Source: Plotosus lineatus (Eukaryota > Chordata > Actinopteri > Siluriformes > Plotosidae). Taken from it: a stretch of 64,000 bases of DNA. Below, piece by piece: positions 11,640 to 22,860 of this stretch. Position numbers and translations under genes: made by a program. Every line of letters starts with the position of its first letter. Position 1 is the first letter of the stretch. Under the pieces are notes generated by a model, which had not been told where the DNA came from, ran no database searches, and worked only from the letters and a program-made list of their open reading frames with translations. Where the stretch lies: assembly GCA_024760905.1 (NCBI GenBank), contig CM045733.1, positions 32,753,501 through 32,817,500 on the forward strand, in the 5' to 3' direction.

Positions 11640-11870
11640 CCCTTTTTCTGACAGTGTAAAGGTCGATAAGTTGCTTTTACATATACAGCATTTGGCAGAC
11701 CTTCTAAGCCACATCAACTTAGATGTATACAAATTGAGTAAATGAGGATTAAGAGCATTGCACAAGAACCCAACAGTGGCAATGTGGTAGTAGTGGGGCA
11801 TGAACCGCTGACCTTCTCTGATCACTAACTCAGAGCACTGACCTACCAACACCCCTAAGGATTGCTTAAA
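11640..11870 (-). mobile_element. tRNA-derived SINE, third type (SINE-L)
   Basis: Antisense copy of a widespread fish SINE: 'acagcatttggcagac', 'ttgcacaagaacccaacagtggc' and the B-box-like 'ggggcatgaaccgctgacc' are all visible. It shows many substitutions, so it is old. Confidence 0.6.
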
Positions 11871-12904
11871 GAGGGTGGGTTAGACTATTTGCAATGATAT
11901 CATAGAGCAGGCCGGTCCATTAGCTGGTGAAATTGTCACAGAAAGGGGCAGTCAGTCAGTAAGTGGTGATATCACAGGTGGTGAAGACAGTGATGGACCA
12001 AGAGATAAAGATGACAGAGAGGCAGAGGGACACAACTAAAGCATAGTTCAGGGGTCTTATCTCATTAGCATACACCACAACAATGAGATTTTGCAAACCG
12101 TATAAAATAACTCCATTAATCCACTAATCCCGTTGATTATTCCTTCTAAACATGTATCATCATAGAGGTCCTGGGATTCCTAGAGTTAGACAAATGGAAG
12201 GGGATGACCTACGGGGTTTCTAGAGTTGGATCTTCTTTGACAAATCTGAACTAAGGAATCCCATTCATTTGTGATGTCACAAACAGCTGGCTCAGAAATT
12301 TATTTTCTTCAAAGAAAACTGAATTATGGGTATTTAGGTCATGCACAAATTGTACAGTGTGAACATTCTGAGCACATATCTCAAGGGAAGTAGTAGCCCA
12401 CTAAAGGATTCATAGATCCCAGAAGGTGAGTGCACTATTTGTATTTTTCATTATGGTCAAAAGTTGCCTTTTATTGTAAAAAACATGCATGGTACATGAC
12501 CTACCTACCGCATGTGACATGCCTCCATCATATAATGTATCTTTTTTGTTCAAGCAGACCCATATACATGAGGTCTGTCTCCAAAACATTGGTGGTGCCA
12601 TAGGAAGGAGTTTTACATTGGGGTTGGGGGCAGGGTTTCAGTGGGATAGTTTCTATTTCTTTTAACAATGTGACTGACAAGACGATAATGTAAACAAAAG
12701 TGCACAGTTGCATACAAAATATGCTTTTATAAAAAGCTAGTAAATTTTCATTCAAAAGTATTCACATTCATTATTGTAAAAAAATACACCCAATTAAATG
12801 CATTATAATAAATTAAGATTTTTTTCCCCCTGGTGTAGGCTTAATCTATGCAATTCAGGTGGATTGGAATGTACCATCAAATGCAAAATATTAAAACTGC
12901 ATCA
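11871..12904. other. Interval with no recognised feature
   Basis: Unique-looking AT-rich sequence. The short ORFs on the minus strand show no recognisable domain. Confidence 0.4.
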
Positions 12905-13045
12905 TATTGAGTCATTCATTTATTCATTCATTCATTCATTCATTCATTCATTTGTTTATTTTCTGAACCACTTATTCCTAATTAGGTTCACAGGGAGGCT
13001 GGCACCCATCTCAGCTGCCTATGTAGAGTTGCCCCCTTCCTTTTG
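12905..13045 (-). repeat. SINE-M tail fragment with (TTCA)n end
   Basis: The run of cattcattcatt at 12912-12952 is the antisense (AATG)n tail of SINE-M. It is followed by 'ttctgaaccacttattcctaattaggtt' and part of the conserved tail. Confidence 0.65.
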
Positions 13046-13511
13046 AACACTAACAAGGTGGTCAGAGTAGTGATCCAGTTTGGATGTGAATGAAGGTTGA
13101 TGCCACAGTGACTATTGTGATGTGAGTGACCTCTGCAATAACCTTAAGCATTCTAAAATGTAAAACAAACAAAAACCATAAAAATAACCAACTCTGAACT
13201 AATGTCTAGAAGAGGTAGTTTTTTTTTTTTTTTTTTGATTTTCTATGAATTAATGAAGTGGCAAATCTAGATTCCACATCCATGTTTCAAATCTGGAGTG
13301 GGGCCATCTTAGTGAGATCATCTTGCTTTAAGACTTAACATCAGAATTGAAACACTAATGTCCAATGTCCAATTGAAACACTAATGTCCAATAGTTTTTG
13401 TTTACTTTTCTTTTGATGATCAGTGATTGGTGGAAACAGGTGGAAGGTGTGGCTACTGTTTGGTTGAAGTGAAAACCTGCACCCACACCGGCCCTTTGTG
13501 GATAAGATTTC

Positions 13512-13852
13512 AGACCCCTGGCGTAGTGGTCAGCACATCTACCTCACTGCAGGAAGGTCCTGGGGACAATTCCCAGTTTGAGTGTTTCTGTGTGGAGTTC
13601 GAATGTTCTCCCTTGCTTGCATGGGTAGTCCTCCAGATTCTCCAGTTTCCTCATACTGTCCAAAAACATGCACAGAAGGTTAATTGGCTGTTCCAAATCA
13701 CCTCTAGGTGTGTGTGTGAGTGTTGGCCATGTGATGGCCTGGCGAGCCATCCAGGAGGCACCCTACCCTCACCTGGAGTCTCCTGAAATGTGTGTCAGCC
13801 GCCCCTTAACCATAATTAGGATTAAGCAGTTCAGAAAATGAATGAATGAAAG
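13512..13852 (+). mobile_element. SINE-M (mermaid-like tRNA SINE)
   Basis: The tRNA-like head (gcgtagtggtcagcac...) is followed by 'tctgtgtggagtt', 'gtccaaaaacatgca', 'gttaattggctgttcc', the tail 'ggcctggcgagccatcc' and the end 'ttcagaaaatgaatgaatg'. This is the classic fish tRNA SINE plan, with scattered substitutions. Confidence 0.8.
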
Positions 13853-13875
13853 ATTAACACATTTTGCATAATCAT

Positions 13876-14205
13876 TGGTGGCCCGGTGGTAAGTTTCTGG
13901 ATCACTGATCCCACGGTCGTGGGTTCACGCCCCACTATCAATGGGTTGTTGATGCCCCCAGTGCACCTTAATGTGTTATCAAAGGCTGGCCATGTCTCTC
14001 ACTGTCAATGGTTAGATGCATGTAAAAGAACGATTGCTGACTTTCGTAAAGAGGAGGCTGCATAGCCATCAGTGTGTTTCTGACCCATAGTGGCCTGACG
14101 GCAAGCTGTCCAGGGTGTACTCTGCCCAGAGTCAGCTGAGATGGATGCCAGCCTACCCGTGACCCAAATTAGAATTAAGCGGTTCAGAACATGAATGAAC
14201 GAATA
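13876..14205 (+). mobile_element. SINE-RM chimera
   Basis: SINE-R head and body (gtggcccggtggtaag ... gctgactttcgtaaagag ... gtgtgtttctg) switch to the SINE-M tail (gtggcctgacggcaagctg ... gcggttcagaacatgaatg). Confidence 0.8.
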
Positions 14206-14401
14206 CTACAATTAGATATTTTTCTATGAGGTGTTCTTTCTAGCTACATGTAGAAGTACAGTACCTGACTTAAAATATTCAAGCTGCTGAAAATGACCTC
14301 TTTCAGAAATTTTTGAGAAACATGCACCTAGAAAACACGACAGAATGTTGTCTTCTCCATAACACACTTATTTTATAATCTCTTCCCACAAATATAGTTC
14401 A

Positions 14402-14747
14402 CTCACTCTTACACACTCATCTGTCAAACTGCTTAATCCTATTAGGGGTCACTGGGAGGCTACACCTATCTGAGCCAACAATGGGCGAAGAAGGTGAGGT
14501 ACACCCTAAACAGCCAGCCAGACCGTTGCAGGGGCAACACACACACACAAGCACCCACCACTAGGTGCAATTTGGAACAGCTGAGTAGTTCAAGGTGCAT
14601 GTTTTGGGTCTGTGGTGGGAGGAAACCCAGCCAAGCATGAGAAGAACATGCAAACTCCACACAGAAGCTTCCAAGCCCAGGAATAGAACAAGGACCTTCT
14701 TGCTGTGAGGCGGACATGCTAACCACTATGTAGCCCTATAGTTTGTT
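14402..14747 (-). mobile_element. SINE-M
   Basis: Full antisense copy: tail at 14425-14530, 'gtgcatgttttgggtctgtgg' at about 14598, and head with 'gctaaccactatgtagcc' at 14718-14735. Confidence 0.8.
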
Positions 14748-14782
14748 TCACTGAAAATAAAAATGAATGTGTGATCCTACAG

Positions 14783-15447
14783 TTCAGTTCATTTTCTGTA
14801 ACCGCTTAATTGTAATTAGGGTCACGGGGAGGCTGGCACCCATCCCAGGCGACTCCGGGCAAGGGCAGATTACACCCTGAACAGCTCGCCAGGCCATCAC
14901 AGGGCAGAAACATGCTGACGGCTTTGTAGCCTACTCTTGTCGAAAGTCAGCAATGGTTCTTTTACACTTCACACCATAGACAGTGAGAGGGGGGCAGTGG
15001 TGGTCTAGTCAGTGGTATAGGGCGCTGGATCGCTGATCCTAAGGTTGGGGGTTCAAGTCCCACTCTCCACAGGGTTGTCACTGCCCCCCCCCCCAGTGCA
15101 GCTAACTGGGTTGTCAAAGGCAGGCCATGTCTCTCACTGTCTATGGTGAGGCATGTAAAAGAACCATTGCTGCCTTTCATAAAGAGTAGCTGCAAAGCCA
15201 TCAGCGTGTTTCTGTCCCCTGATAAAGGGTTGTGTCAGGAAGGGCGACCCTTGATAAAGGGAAAAAGCCGAAAGGAAATCATCATCAATCATCACCATAG
15301 ACAGTGAGAGACATGGCCGGCCTTTGATAACCCAGTTAGCTGCACTGGAGGGGCCTAGGCAGTGATAACCTTGTGGAGAGTGGGACTCAAACCACCAACC
15401 TTAGGATCAGCGATCCAGCACCTATACCACTAGGCCAGCACTACCCA
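14783..15447 (-). mobile_element. SINE-RM chimera split by a nested SINE-R
   Basis: The outer SINE is in two parts, 14783-14989 (tail and body) and 15311-15447 (head). Its own target duplication is tgatcctacag at 14772-14782 and 15448-15458. The interruption is the SINE-R at 14990-15292. Confidence 0.9.
14990..15292 (+). mobile_element. SINE-R nested inside another SINE
   Basis: The tRNA-like head begins at about 14992 (ggggcagtggtggtctag). The 3' end is 'gggaaaaagccgaaaggaa' followed by an atc-rich tail. The 18-bp flanks caccatagacagtgagag at 14972-14989 and 15293-15310 are identical. It lacks part of the RTE-leader block (it reads gaagggcgacccttgataaa), so it is slightly rearranged. Confidence 0.9.
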
Positions 15448-15639
15448 TGATCCTACAGGGAAACCTTTTGTTCCATGATGATACCGTCCTGAATTTATTT
15501 CGAGTATTATGGGGGATTTTTTTTTTCTTTAAACAAATGCCCCAAAGTGGAGAAGAATACAGCGGCATGCTCCTAACTGTTCTTTATCCAAAATCAGAAT
15601 GGTTAAAAAACTAACTTTTTTTTTTCATTCCTCCAACAC

Positions 15640-15897
15640 GAGCGCACTGATGGGTTTAGCTCCAACTTTGTCGCTACTTGCTCAGACGCACGCACATAGT
15701 CCAGGCACGCACGCACAAATAAGACGTGCGTGCGTGCGCTACACGCCGCCCCTTCAATTCGCACACGTCAGTGTCGCCCTCTGGAAATAAGCGCGTCCCA
15801 ACAGTGCGTAAAAGCGCGTCTGCCTCCAACACGGACAAGGTCAATGCATGAGGACCGGACACGGGACGGACGTGGACGGTGCTTCAGCTTGCTCAAG
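15640..15897 (+). promoter_or_regulatory. slc16a7: Probable promoter and noncoding first exon of slc16a7
   Basis: A short island dense in CpG (runs such as gacgtgcgtgcgtgcgc and aagcgcgtcccaac) in otherwise CpG-poor DNA. It ends at a consensus donor, CTCAAG|gtaaac, with the exon end at 15897. The next acceptor that makes sense on this strand is at 26464-26465, just ahead of the slc16a7 start codon. MCT genes commonly have an untranslated first exon, so I infer this is it. There is no clear TATA box. It could instead belong to an unseen transcript. Confidence 0.45.
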
Positions 15898-16303
15898 GTA
15901 AACCACCGATTCTTTTATCCTGGGATGTGTTTATTAATCAATGACACTTTATTAAAAAAAATTAAAAAGCCAGGAAGATGCTCCAGTGTTTAAGTTGTTA
16001 TTATTATTATTATTATTTTTTTTTTTTTTATTTATTTATTTTTTTTTAATGAAAGGCACATGAAAGAAATACTGTATATGCGTATGTTTACACTAATTTA
16101 TTCACAGCTATAGCGTTTACTAATCATTGGGTAGCTTACACTTTAATCACGTGATGTTAAGAAGCGCATGCCATCAACTGGTTTCATCCGGTTATAGTTT
16201 CCAGCGCCGGTCGCGCGCTTTACACTGATGCAGAGAAACGTTGGGTTGTTGCATCATTCTGACCCACCAATCATGTGAGAGCTTTTGTCCACAACCCAGT
16301 GAT
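15898..16303. other. Post-island interval with simple repeats
   Basis: Contains (TTA)n and T-rich runs at 15998-16046 and a second, smaller CpG cluster at about 16200-16220 (cgccggtcgcgcgc). No ORF. Confidence 0.4.
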
Positions 16304-16381
<78 letters not shown>

Positions 16382-16382
16382 T
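16304..16382. repeat. (CT)n/(GT)n compound microsatellite
   Basis: About 60 bp of CT followed by about 18 bp of GT, uninterrupted. Confidence 0.97.
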
Positions 16383-16552
16383 GCGTGCTATAAATATCCG
16401 TGATTAGTCAGGTGGGCTCTTCTTAAGAGGGTTTGGCAGTCGCTGAGGAAGTTCCATGTCGGCAAGCTGGTGGGATTAAATGAGCTCTCACTGGGCTATA
16501 TGGAGGTTATACACTATAGCTATACAGTACATGCAAAAGTAAATACGTACTG

Positions 16553-17275
16553 GAAACCACCTCATCCATTAGTAGGGTCATGGGGAGGATGAAGCTCACC
16601 CCAGAGGACTCGGGGTGAAGGTGGGGTACACTCTGAACTTCCCTTTTCCTTTCGGCTGTTCCCTTCAGGGGTCACCACAGCAAATCATCTGCCTCCATCT
16701 CACCCTATCCTCTGCATCTTCTTCTCTTATACCAACTACCTTCACGTTTTCCTTCACCACATCCATAAATCTCCTCTAAGGTCTTCCTCTAGTCCTTCTG
16801 CCTGGTAATTCCAACCTCAGTATCTGACTATATAGTGAATATATTCACTGTTCCTCCTCTGTACATGTCCAAACCATCTTAATCTAGCGTCTCTGACTTT
16901 GTCTCCAAAATCTCTTACATGTGCTGTCCCTCTGATGTACTCATTCCTGATCCTATCCATCCTCGTTACTCCTAAAGAGAACCTCAACATTTTCATCTCT
17001 GCTACCTCCAGCTCTACCTCCTGTCTTTTCCTCAGCATCTGGGGTAACACCCTGAACAGCTTGTCAAATCATCCCAGGGCTAACAAATGCCCACACAACC
17101 ATACACTCTCACATTCACACTGAGAGGAAATCTGAAATAACCGTCTCCATTTCTCTGAGGGGAAACTGGAGCACCCAAAGGAAGCCCACACAGGCAAGGG
17201 AAGAACTGCCCAAATCCAGGATGTTCTTGCTGTGATGTGGATGAATCAGTATGCCACCACGTTGCCTTGGTGATG
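16553..17275 (-). mobile_element. SINE-M split by an RTE insertion
   Basis: The tail (catccattagtagggtcatg...) is left of the RTE piece. The remainder (aacagcttgtcaaatcatcc ... gatgtggatgaatcagtatgcc) is right of it. Duplicated target: ggggtacactctgaac at 16623-16638 and ggggtaacaccctgaac at 17041-17057. Confidence 0.75.
16639..17040 (-). mobile_element. RTE LINE, short 3' fragment
   Basis: Antisense frames give 'EVAEMKMLRFSLGVTRMD' and 'LRWFGHVQRRNSEYI', the C-terminal end of the RTE ORF, and the 3' terminus 'cctttcggctgttcccttcaggggtcaccacagc'. It is flanked by a 16-17-bp imperfect target duplication inside SINE-M. About 400 bp survive, with a small rearrangement near 16825-16850. Confidence 0.85.
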
Positions 17276-17647
17276 AATGTCTGATTAGTACTCATTGGAA
17301 CTTGTGCATTAGGCCATATAATCAGACTTCCATGTACAGATGTCATGGTTCAAATTTAGTTTATTGCTTCAATTACAGACCTTATGACATGGTTGTAGTG
17401 GGTCCTTAATTGTGGACCAGAGCATGATGATGAATGCATGTAGATGTTCGGTTGATATATTGTCAAATACTCTCAGCTGTAATGATATAAAACACAATTA
17501 CACTGTCTTCTCTTTCTTCACCAATATTTCTTGTGCCATAAGCAATTTGTACACTCTTAAAAAAAATCAAATAGGTTCTTAGCTAAAGCCTATACTTAAA
17601 ACATGCATTATATTTTCTGGAATTTAACAAACCACGAAAAATTAAAT

Positions 17648-19490
17648 TCAGTTCAATTGAGTTTTATTTCTATAGCGCTTTTTACAGTTAACATTGTCGC
17701 AAAGCAGCTTTACACAGTAAAACATTGGAAGCAGGGGCTTATAAAGTACAAACCGGATTCCAAAAAAGTTTGGACGCTATACAAATTGTGAATAAAAACT
17801 GAATGCTATGATGTGGAAGTGCCGAATTTCAATATTTTATTCCGAATAAAATATAGATGACAGGGTCAAAAGTTTAAACTGAGAAAATGTATAATTTTAA
17901 GGGAAAAATATGTTGATTTTAAATTTCATGGTGTCAACAAATCTCGAAAAAGTTGGGACAAGGCCATTTTCACCACTGTGAGGCATCCCGCTCTTCTTCT
18001 TACAACAGTCTGCAAACATCTGGGCACAGAGGAGACAAGTTTCTCAAGTTTAGAAATAGAAATGCTGTCTCATTCTTGTCTAATTCAGGCCTCTAACTGT
18101 TCAACTGTCTTGGGCCTTCTTTGTTGCACCTTCCTCTTTATGATGCGCCAAATGTTCTCTGTAGGTGAAAGATCTGGACTGCAGGCTGGCCATTTCAATA
18201 CCCCGATCCTTTTCCTACACAGCCATGATGTTGTAATTAATGCTGCATGTGGTCTGGCATTATGTTGAAAAATGCTGAAAGAGATGATGTCTGGATTGGA
18301 GCATATGTTGTTCTAGAACCTGAATATACCTTTCTGCATTGACAGTGCCTTTCCAGATGTGTAAGCTGCCCATGCCACACATACTCATGCAACCCCATAC
18401 CATCACAGATGTAGGCTTCTGAACTGAGCGCTGATAACAACTTGGGTTTTCCTTGTCCTCTTTAGTCCAGATGACATGCGTTCCAGTTTTCCATAAAGAA
18501 CTTCGAATCGTGATTCGTCTGACCACAGAATAGTTTTCCACTTTGCCGTACTCCATTTTAAATGACCCCATGGCCCAGAGAAAACGCCTGCACTTCTGGG
18601 TCTTGTTTAGAAATGGCTTCTTCTTTGTATTGTAGAGTTTCAGCTGGCAACGGCGGATGGCACGGTGGATTGTGTTCACTGACAATGGTTTCTGGAAGTA
18701 TTGCTGAGCCCATTCTGTGATTTCCCTTACAGTAGCATTCCTGTTTGTGCTGCAGTGCCGTTTAAGGGCCCAAAGATCACAGGCATCCAGTATGGTTTTC
18801 GGCCTTCACCCTTATGTACAGAGATTGTTCCAGATTCTTTGAATCTCGGATGATGTTATGCACACGAGAGGACTATAACTTCAAACTCTTTGCAATTTTT
18901 CACTGGGAAACACCTTTCTGATATTGCTCCACTATCTTTCTGTGTAACAGTGGGGAATTGGTGATCTTCTACCCATCTTCACTTCTGAGAGACACTGCCA
19001 CTCTGAGAAGCTCTTTTCATACTCAGTCATGTTGCCAATGGCCCTCATTAGTGGTAATTGGTCTTCCAGCTGTTCGTTATATGTGCAATTGACTTTTCCA
19101 GCCTCTTATTGCTACCTGTCCCAACTTGTTTAAGATTTGTTGACACCATGAAATTTAAAATCAACATATTTCTTTCTTAAATTGACACATTTTCTCAGGT
19201 TAAACTTTTGACATGTCATCTATTTTCTATTTGGAATAAAATATTGAAAATTGACACTCCCAGATCATTGCGTTCGGTTTTTATTCACAATTTGAATAGA
19301 GTCCCAACTTTTTTGGAATCCGGTTTGTATAAAAGAATTCAAATATTTCCTACAACCCCTACATATCCCTAATGAGCGTCGCCCATGGTGACGGTGGCAA
19401 GGAAAAACTCCCTCAGTAGATACAAGGAAGAAACTTTGACAGGTACCAGGCTCAAAAGGGAAACCTGTACTCATTCGGGTGAAACCATAA
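17648..19490 (+). repeat. Fish interspersed repeat ('tatagcgctttttacag') split by a Tc1 element
   Basis: The left part 17648-17748 (ttgagttttatttctatagcg...gcaaagcagctttacac) and the right part 19328-19490 (cccctacatatccctaatgagc...caaggaaaaactccct) are the two halves of a repeat common in fish genomes. A diverged relative of the right part lies at 59815-59945. I cannot assign it to a TE class. Confidence 0.6.
17749..19327 (-). mobile_element. Tc1/mariner element with ~210-bp terminal inverted repeats, inactive
   Basis: The ends caaaccggattccaaaaaag and (complement) caaaccggattccaaaaaag form long inverted repeats, about 17749-17966 and 19118-19327, flanked by TA on both sides. The minus strand codes for a Tc1-type transposase: an open stretch at 18260-18685 includes RTKEDKENPSCYQRS-like sequence, VMVWGCMSMCGMGSLHIWKG and RYIQVLEQHM. 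A PTENIWRIIKRK motif follows in another frame near 18140. Several frameshifts and stops make it dead. The 5' DNA-binding part (18690-19030) is decayed. Confidence 0.9.
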
Positions 19491-19667
19491 AGATTTAAAC
19501 CATATATGAGAAATTCATTACACTTAAAAATGCATTAGTTAGCTATACAACTGTAAGTCCTAAATAATTGTGGGGAAGAGAGTTAATATCACCAGCAGTG
19601 AAAAGTCATGTTCACAGTCTGTTAGTGCACATCTGGGTCCATTTAGAAAAAAAAGTTTATGTTAAAC

Positions 19668-20010
19668 GTGCTGGGTGTACACCGTGCTGAAGTGGCTAAC
19701 AGGTCTGCGTCACAGCAACAATGTCCCCGATTCAAGTCCTGGGCTCGGAATTCCTGTATGGAGCGTGCATGAACCCTCTTGTGCTTAAGTTGGTTTTTTC
19801 CCCCCAGGTAGCCTGGTTTCCTGCCATAGTCCAAAGACCTGCACATTAGTTACCCTGAGGTGTGAGTGTGAATGGATGTGAGTGTTGTCCCTGAAGTGGT
19901 CTGGTGAGCTGTTCAAAGTGTTCCCTGCCCTTACCTGGTGTCAGTTGAGATAGGCTCCAGCCTTCCCAAGAGTCTAATAGGATTAAGCAGTTCAGCAAAT
20001 GAGTGAATGA
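19668..20010 (+). mobile_element. SINE-M, diverged
   Basis: Head 'aagtggctaacaggtctgcgtcacagc' with B-box-like 'gattcaagtcctgg', middle 'agtccaaagacctgcacatt' and tail 'gtggtctggtgagctgttc ... gcagttcagcaaatgagtg'. Confidence 0.75.
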
Positions 20011-21136
20011 GAATAAAACTGATGACAATTTTGCAATCACTACAGGTAACAAAAGTAGGAAGGAATTGTTTTTTATTGCTCCCATTGCATCCTAAAAACA
20101 ACCTGTTTAAAGTTTTTCTGTTTTCACTAGTGAGCTACAGATTACAGTAAATAAAAAGCATCATCCCTTATTACACACAGTTACTCTGATAGTTATTCAG
20201 GAACAGCAGTGAGTGATATTAAGCGGCCAGTGTTAAAACCCAGCATGGATTTTTAAACCTACAGCGGAAACAGTGTGAAGTTGAGGTTGATATTAAAACT
20301 GCAGTAAACAATAAGGCCATCTGTAAAGTTATACCTTCAAAGCTCAAGGTTATTATTGTTATCCAGGAATTCCACAACAGCAACAACACTTCACTCTTCT
20401 GTATTTTTTGATGATTATATTGCGAATATATGAAAGTAACTGATCATATCTGTAATAGTGTGGAAAACCGTTCACATATGAAAATATGACCTGTTTTATC
20501 ATCACCTGAAAACTACAGATTTGACTGGGGTGAAATAAAAACTTGTTTCTTTGTAATTTATGTGCATAGCAAGCAGAAACAAAATTTTAATACTTAAAAC
20601 AAATCTGGTTTCCTAAAATGTGGAAGAAAACGTACTGCAAGGTGCAAACCGATCAACTGTCTAAAAACAGTTATTTACATTAATTTTAACAAAAAAAACC
20701 TTGAAATATGTACCACTTTAAATACCATAAAGCCATATTTTGTGAATGTAAATAATATATTTTAAAAATGTCATTTTTATTTAATCTTAATTTTCTTTCA
20801 CAAGGATGACCCTGATATAATATTATTCTGAGCTGCAAACAAATGTCCCTCCTGCTACTCCTCTAATTTAATCTATTAATGGAAAATTTTTAGTGACAAT
20901 TTATCAAATCACTTTGGCTGTCCTTGTCATCCGCATCAGTCTCTTACCTGACCTGAAACATGTCCTGTGGCTTCATCGTCTCTTCACATGACTAATCAGG
21001 TGGTGCTGTCACATGAGTGCAGAAGTCATTACTGATTAAATTTTTAAGTTCTGCTCTGTTGGTTTAATATCGTATACAGTAAATATTTCCATGCCTTTTC
21101 TGTAAAGTATATTTTAGTCTCTTTTAAAAAAAGAAG
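20011..21136. other. Interval with no recognised feature
   Basis: About 1.1 kb of AT-rich, single-copy-looking sequence. I see no ORF with a domain and no element ends. It lies in the proposed first intron of slc16a7. Confidence 0.45.
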
Positions 21137-21437
21137 TGGAGGCATGTTTGCATAGTTGGCATGTCCAACTCACAGCAAAAAGGGATGAGTTCGAATCCCG
21201 AGCTCAGGAGTTTGCATGTTTTCCCCATGCTTGTGTTTCCTCCAGGTACCGGCAGCTGGTGGTTCCAAATTGCTCCTAAGTGTGACTGGGAGTGTGGATG
21301 ATTGTATTTGTGTTGGCTCTGCAATGTTCTGACGAACTGTTCAGGGTGAACCCTGTATTCGCTCAGGGTCGTCTTAGACGGGCGCCAGCCTCACCGTGAC
21401 CCTAATGAGAATTAAGTGGCTGAGAAAATGAATGAAT
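21137..21437 (+). mobile_element. SINE-M
   Basis: Head with 'gatgagttcgaatcccgag', then 'tttgcatgttttccccatgc' and a tail ending 'gtggctgagaaaatgaatgaatg'. Confidence 0.75.
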
Positions 21438-21632
21438 GAGTCCAGTGACGTGCACATTAGGCAAATTGGCTGTAAGTGTGAATGGCTGTTTGTATGTGTG
21501 AGTGTGTTGCCCTGTGATGGACTGATGAGATGTTTAGGGTATATGCTGCCTTCGCCCAGTGTTGGCTGAGATAGGCACCTCATGACCCTAGTAAGATAAA
21601 GCTGAGAGCAAGTGAGTGAAGCGAGGAGTAAA
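21438..21632 (+). repeat. Second SINE-M tail, adjoining
   Basis: Repeats the 3' two-thirds of SINE-M ('acgtgcacattaggcaaattggctg ... gttggctgagataggcacc ... agataaagctgagagcaagtg') right after the copy before it, giving a headless head-to-tail pair. Confidence 0.6.
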
Positions 21633-21990
21633 ATGTGTAAAAGACAGATTTTTTCTTTCTTTTTTGGTCATTTTGGACTGTTTCCCAGAATTCAGCGTTA
21701 GTGACATCTGGCAGGGTTTCCCTAGAAACACTATGCTGGAGTTGTAACTTACCACTTAGACTGTTTGAGGTTATTAGTTTTAGTTGTCCGGGCATTACAG
21801 TCACAACAGAATGTTGCGTTTTCTGCAAAAGATGACACTTTTTGTGTGTACTGTACAGAACTTTGATCTCACTCTAAGCATAAAAGAATGAAATCTCAAG
21901 ATGGACGAGATATAAGATTGACTAATTTGTATGCTGTGTGGTTTCTTTTAGACAGCAAATACTTTTTATATGTATATGTAGGTATATGCA

Positions 21991-22349
21991 GGGGCAGTGG
22001 TGGTCTAGTGGTATAGGGCGCTGGATCGCTGATCCAAAGGTTGGGGGTTCGAGTCCCACTCTCCACAAGGTTGTCACTGTCCCCCCCAGTGCGGCTAACT
22101 GGGTTATTAAAGGCGGGCCATGTCTCTCACTGTCTATGGTGAGAGGCATGTAAGAGAACCATTGCTGACTTTCGTAAAGAGAAGGCTGATAAGTCGTCAA
22201 CGTGTTTCTGTCCCTTGCTAAAAAGGGTTGTGACAGGAAGGGCATCCGACGTAAAAACCTCTGCCAAATCAAATGTGCGAATCAGATGATTCGCTGTGGC
22301 AACTCCGGAGTAAAAGGGAAAAAGCCAAAAGGAAGACAGACAGACAGAC
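21991..22349 (+). mobile_element. SINE-R, full length, with 15-bp target duplication
   Basis: The tRNA-like head has an A-box-like 'gtggtctagtggtatagg' and a B box 'ggttcgagtcccac'. Then come the body, the RTE-leader block (gacaggaagggcatccgacg), 'gattcgctgtggcaac' and the tail 'aaagccaaaaggaagacagacagac'. The flanks atgtaggtatatgca at 21976-21990 and 22350-22364 are identical. Confidence 0.93.
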
Positions 22350-22370
22350 ATGTAGGTATATGCACATATA

Positions 22371-22860
22371 CAGGGATCCCTCGCAATTTTGCGCTTCAAT
22401 TCATGCGGCTTCAGTGCATCGCGGTTTTTATAAAAAATATTAATTGAATTAAAAAATAAGAAAATTAAGGAAGGATAGTCGTAAAAGTTAAGGAAAATAC
22501 CACAAAAACAAGGCCAATTATGAAAACACCTAAACAAACAAAATAAAAAACAACCCAAAACCTCCCATCAAAACTGGTTACATTTTTGTGAGGTACGCAT
22601 CTGAATGCGCGCACATGTCTGTATGTGTGTGTATTTATATTTTAATTACATCTTATGCATTATTTTTGAATGTTTAATTGTTATTATAAGCATTTGTAGC
22701 ATTGAATATGTATTTATTGACATTATATACACATATACATGTACGTATATTTCAGTTAAGGAAGGGTTTTTTTGTGGGGGAGATGATCCTACTTTGCGAA
22801 ATTCGATGGTCGCGGGGGGGAGCCCGGTCCCAATTAACCGCAGAAAGTGAGGTATCCCTG
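22371..22860 (+). mobile_element. Tigger-like MITE, family A copy 3
   Basis: TA|cagggatccctcgc at the left and gaggtatccctg|TA at the right. The interior matches 4330-4885. No coding capacity. Confidence 0.8.

Noticed and set aside
21991..22090. Possible tRNA genes from A-box and B-box sequences
   Set aside because: They recur as SINE heads with LINE-type tails and target duplications, and do not fold as a full cloverleaf.
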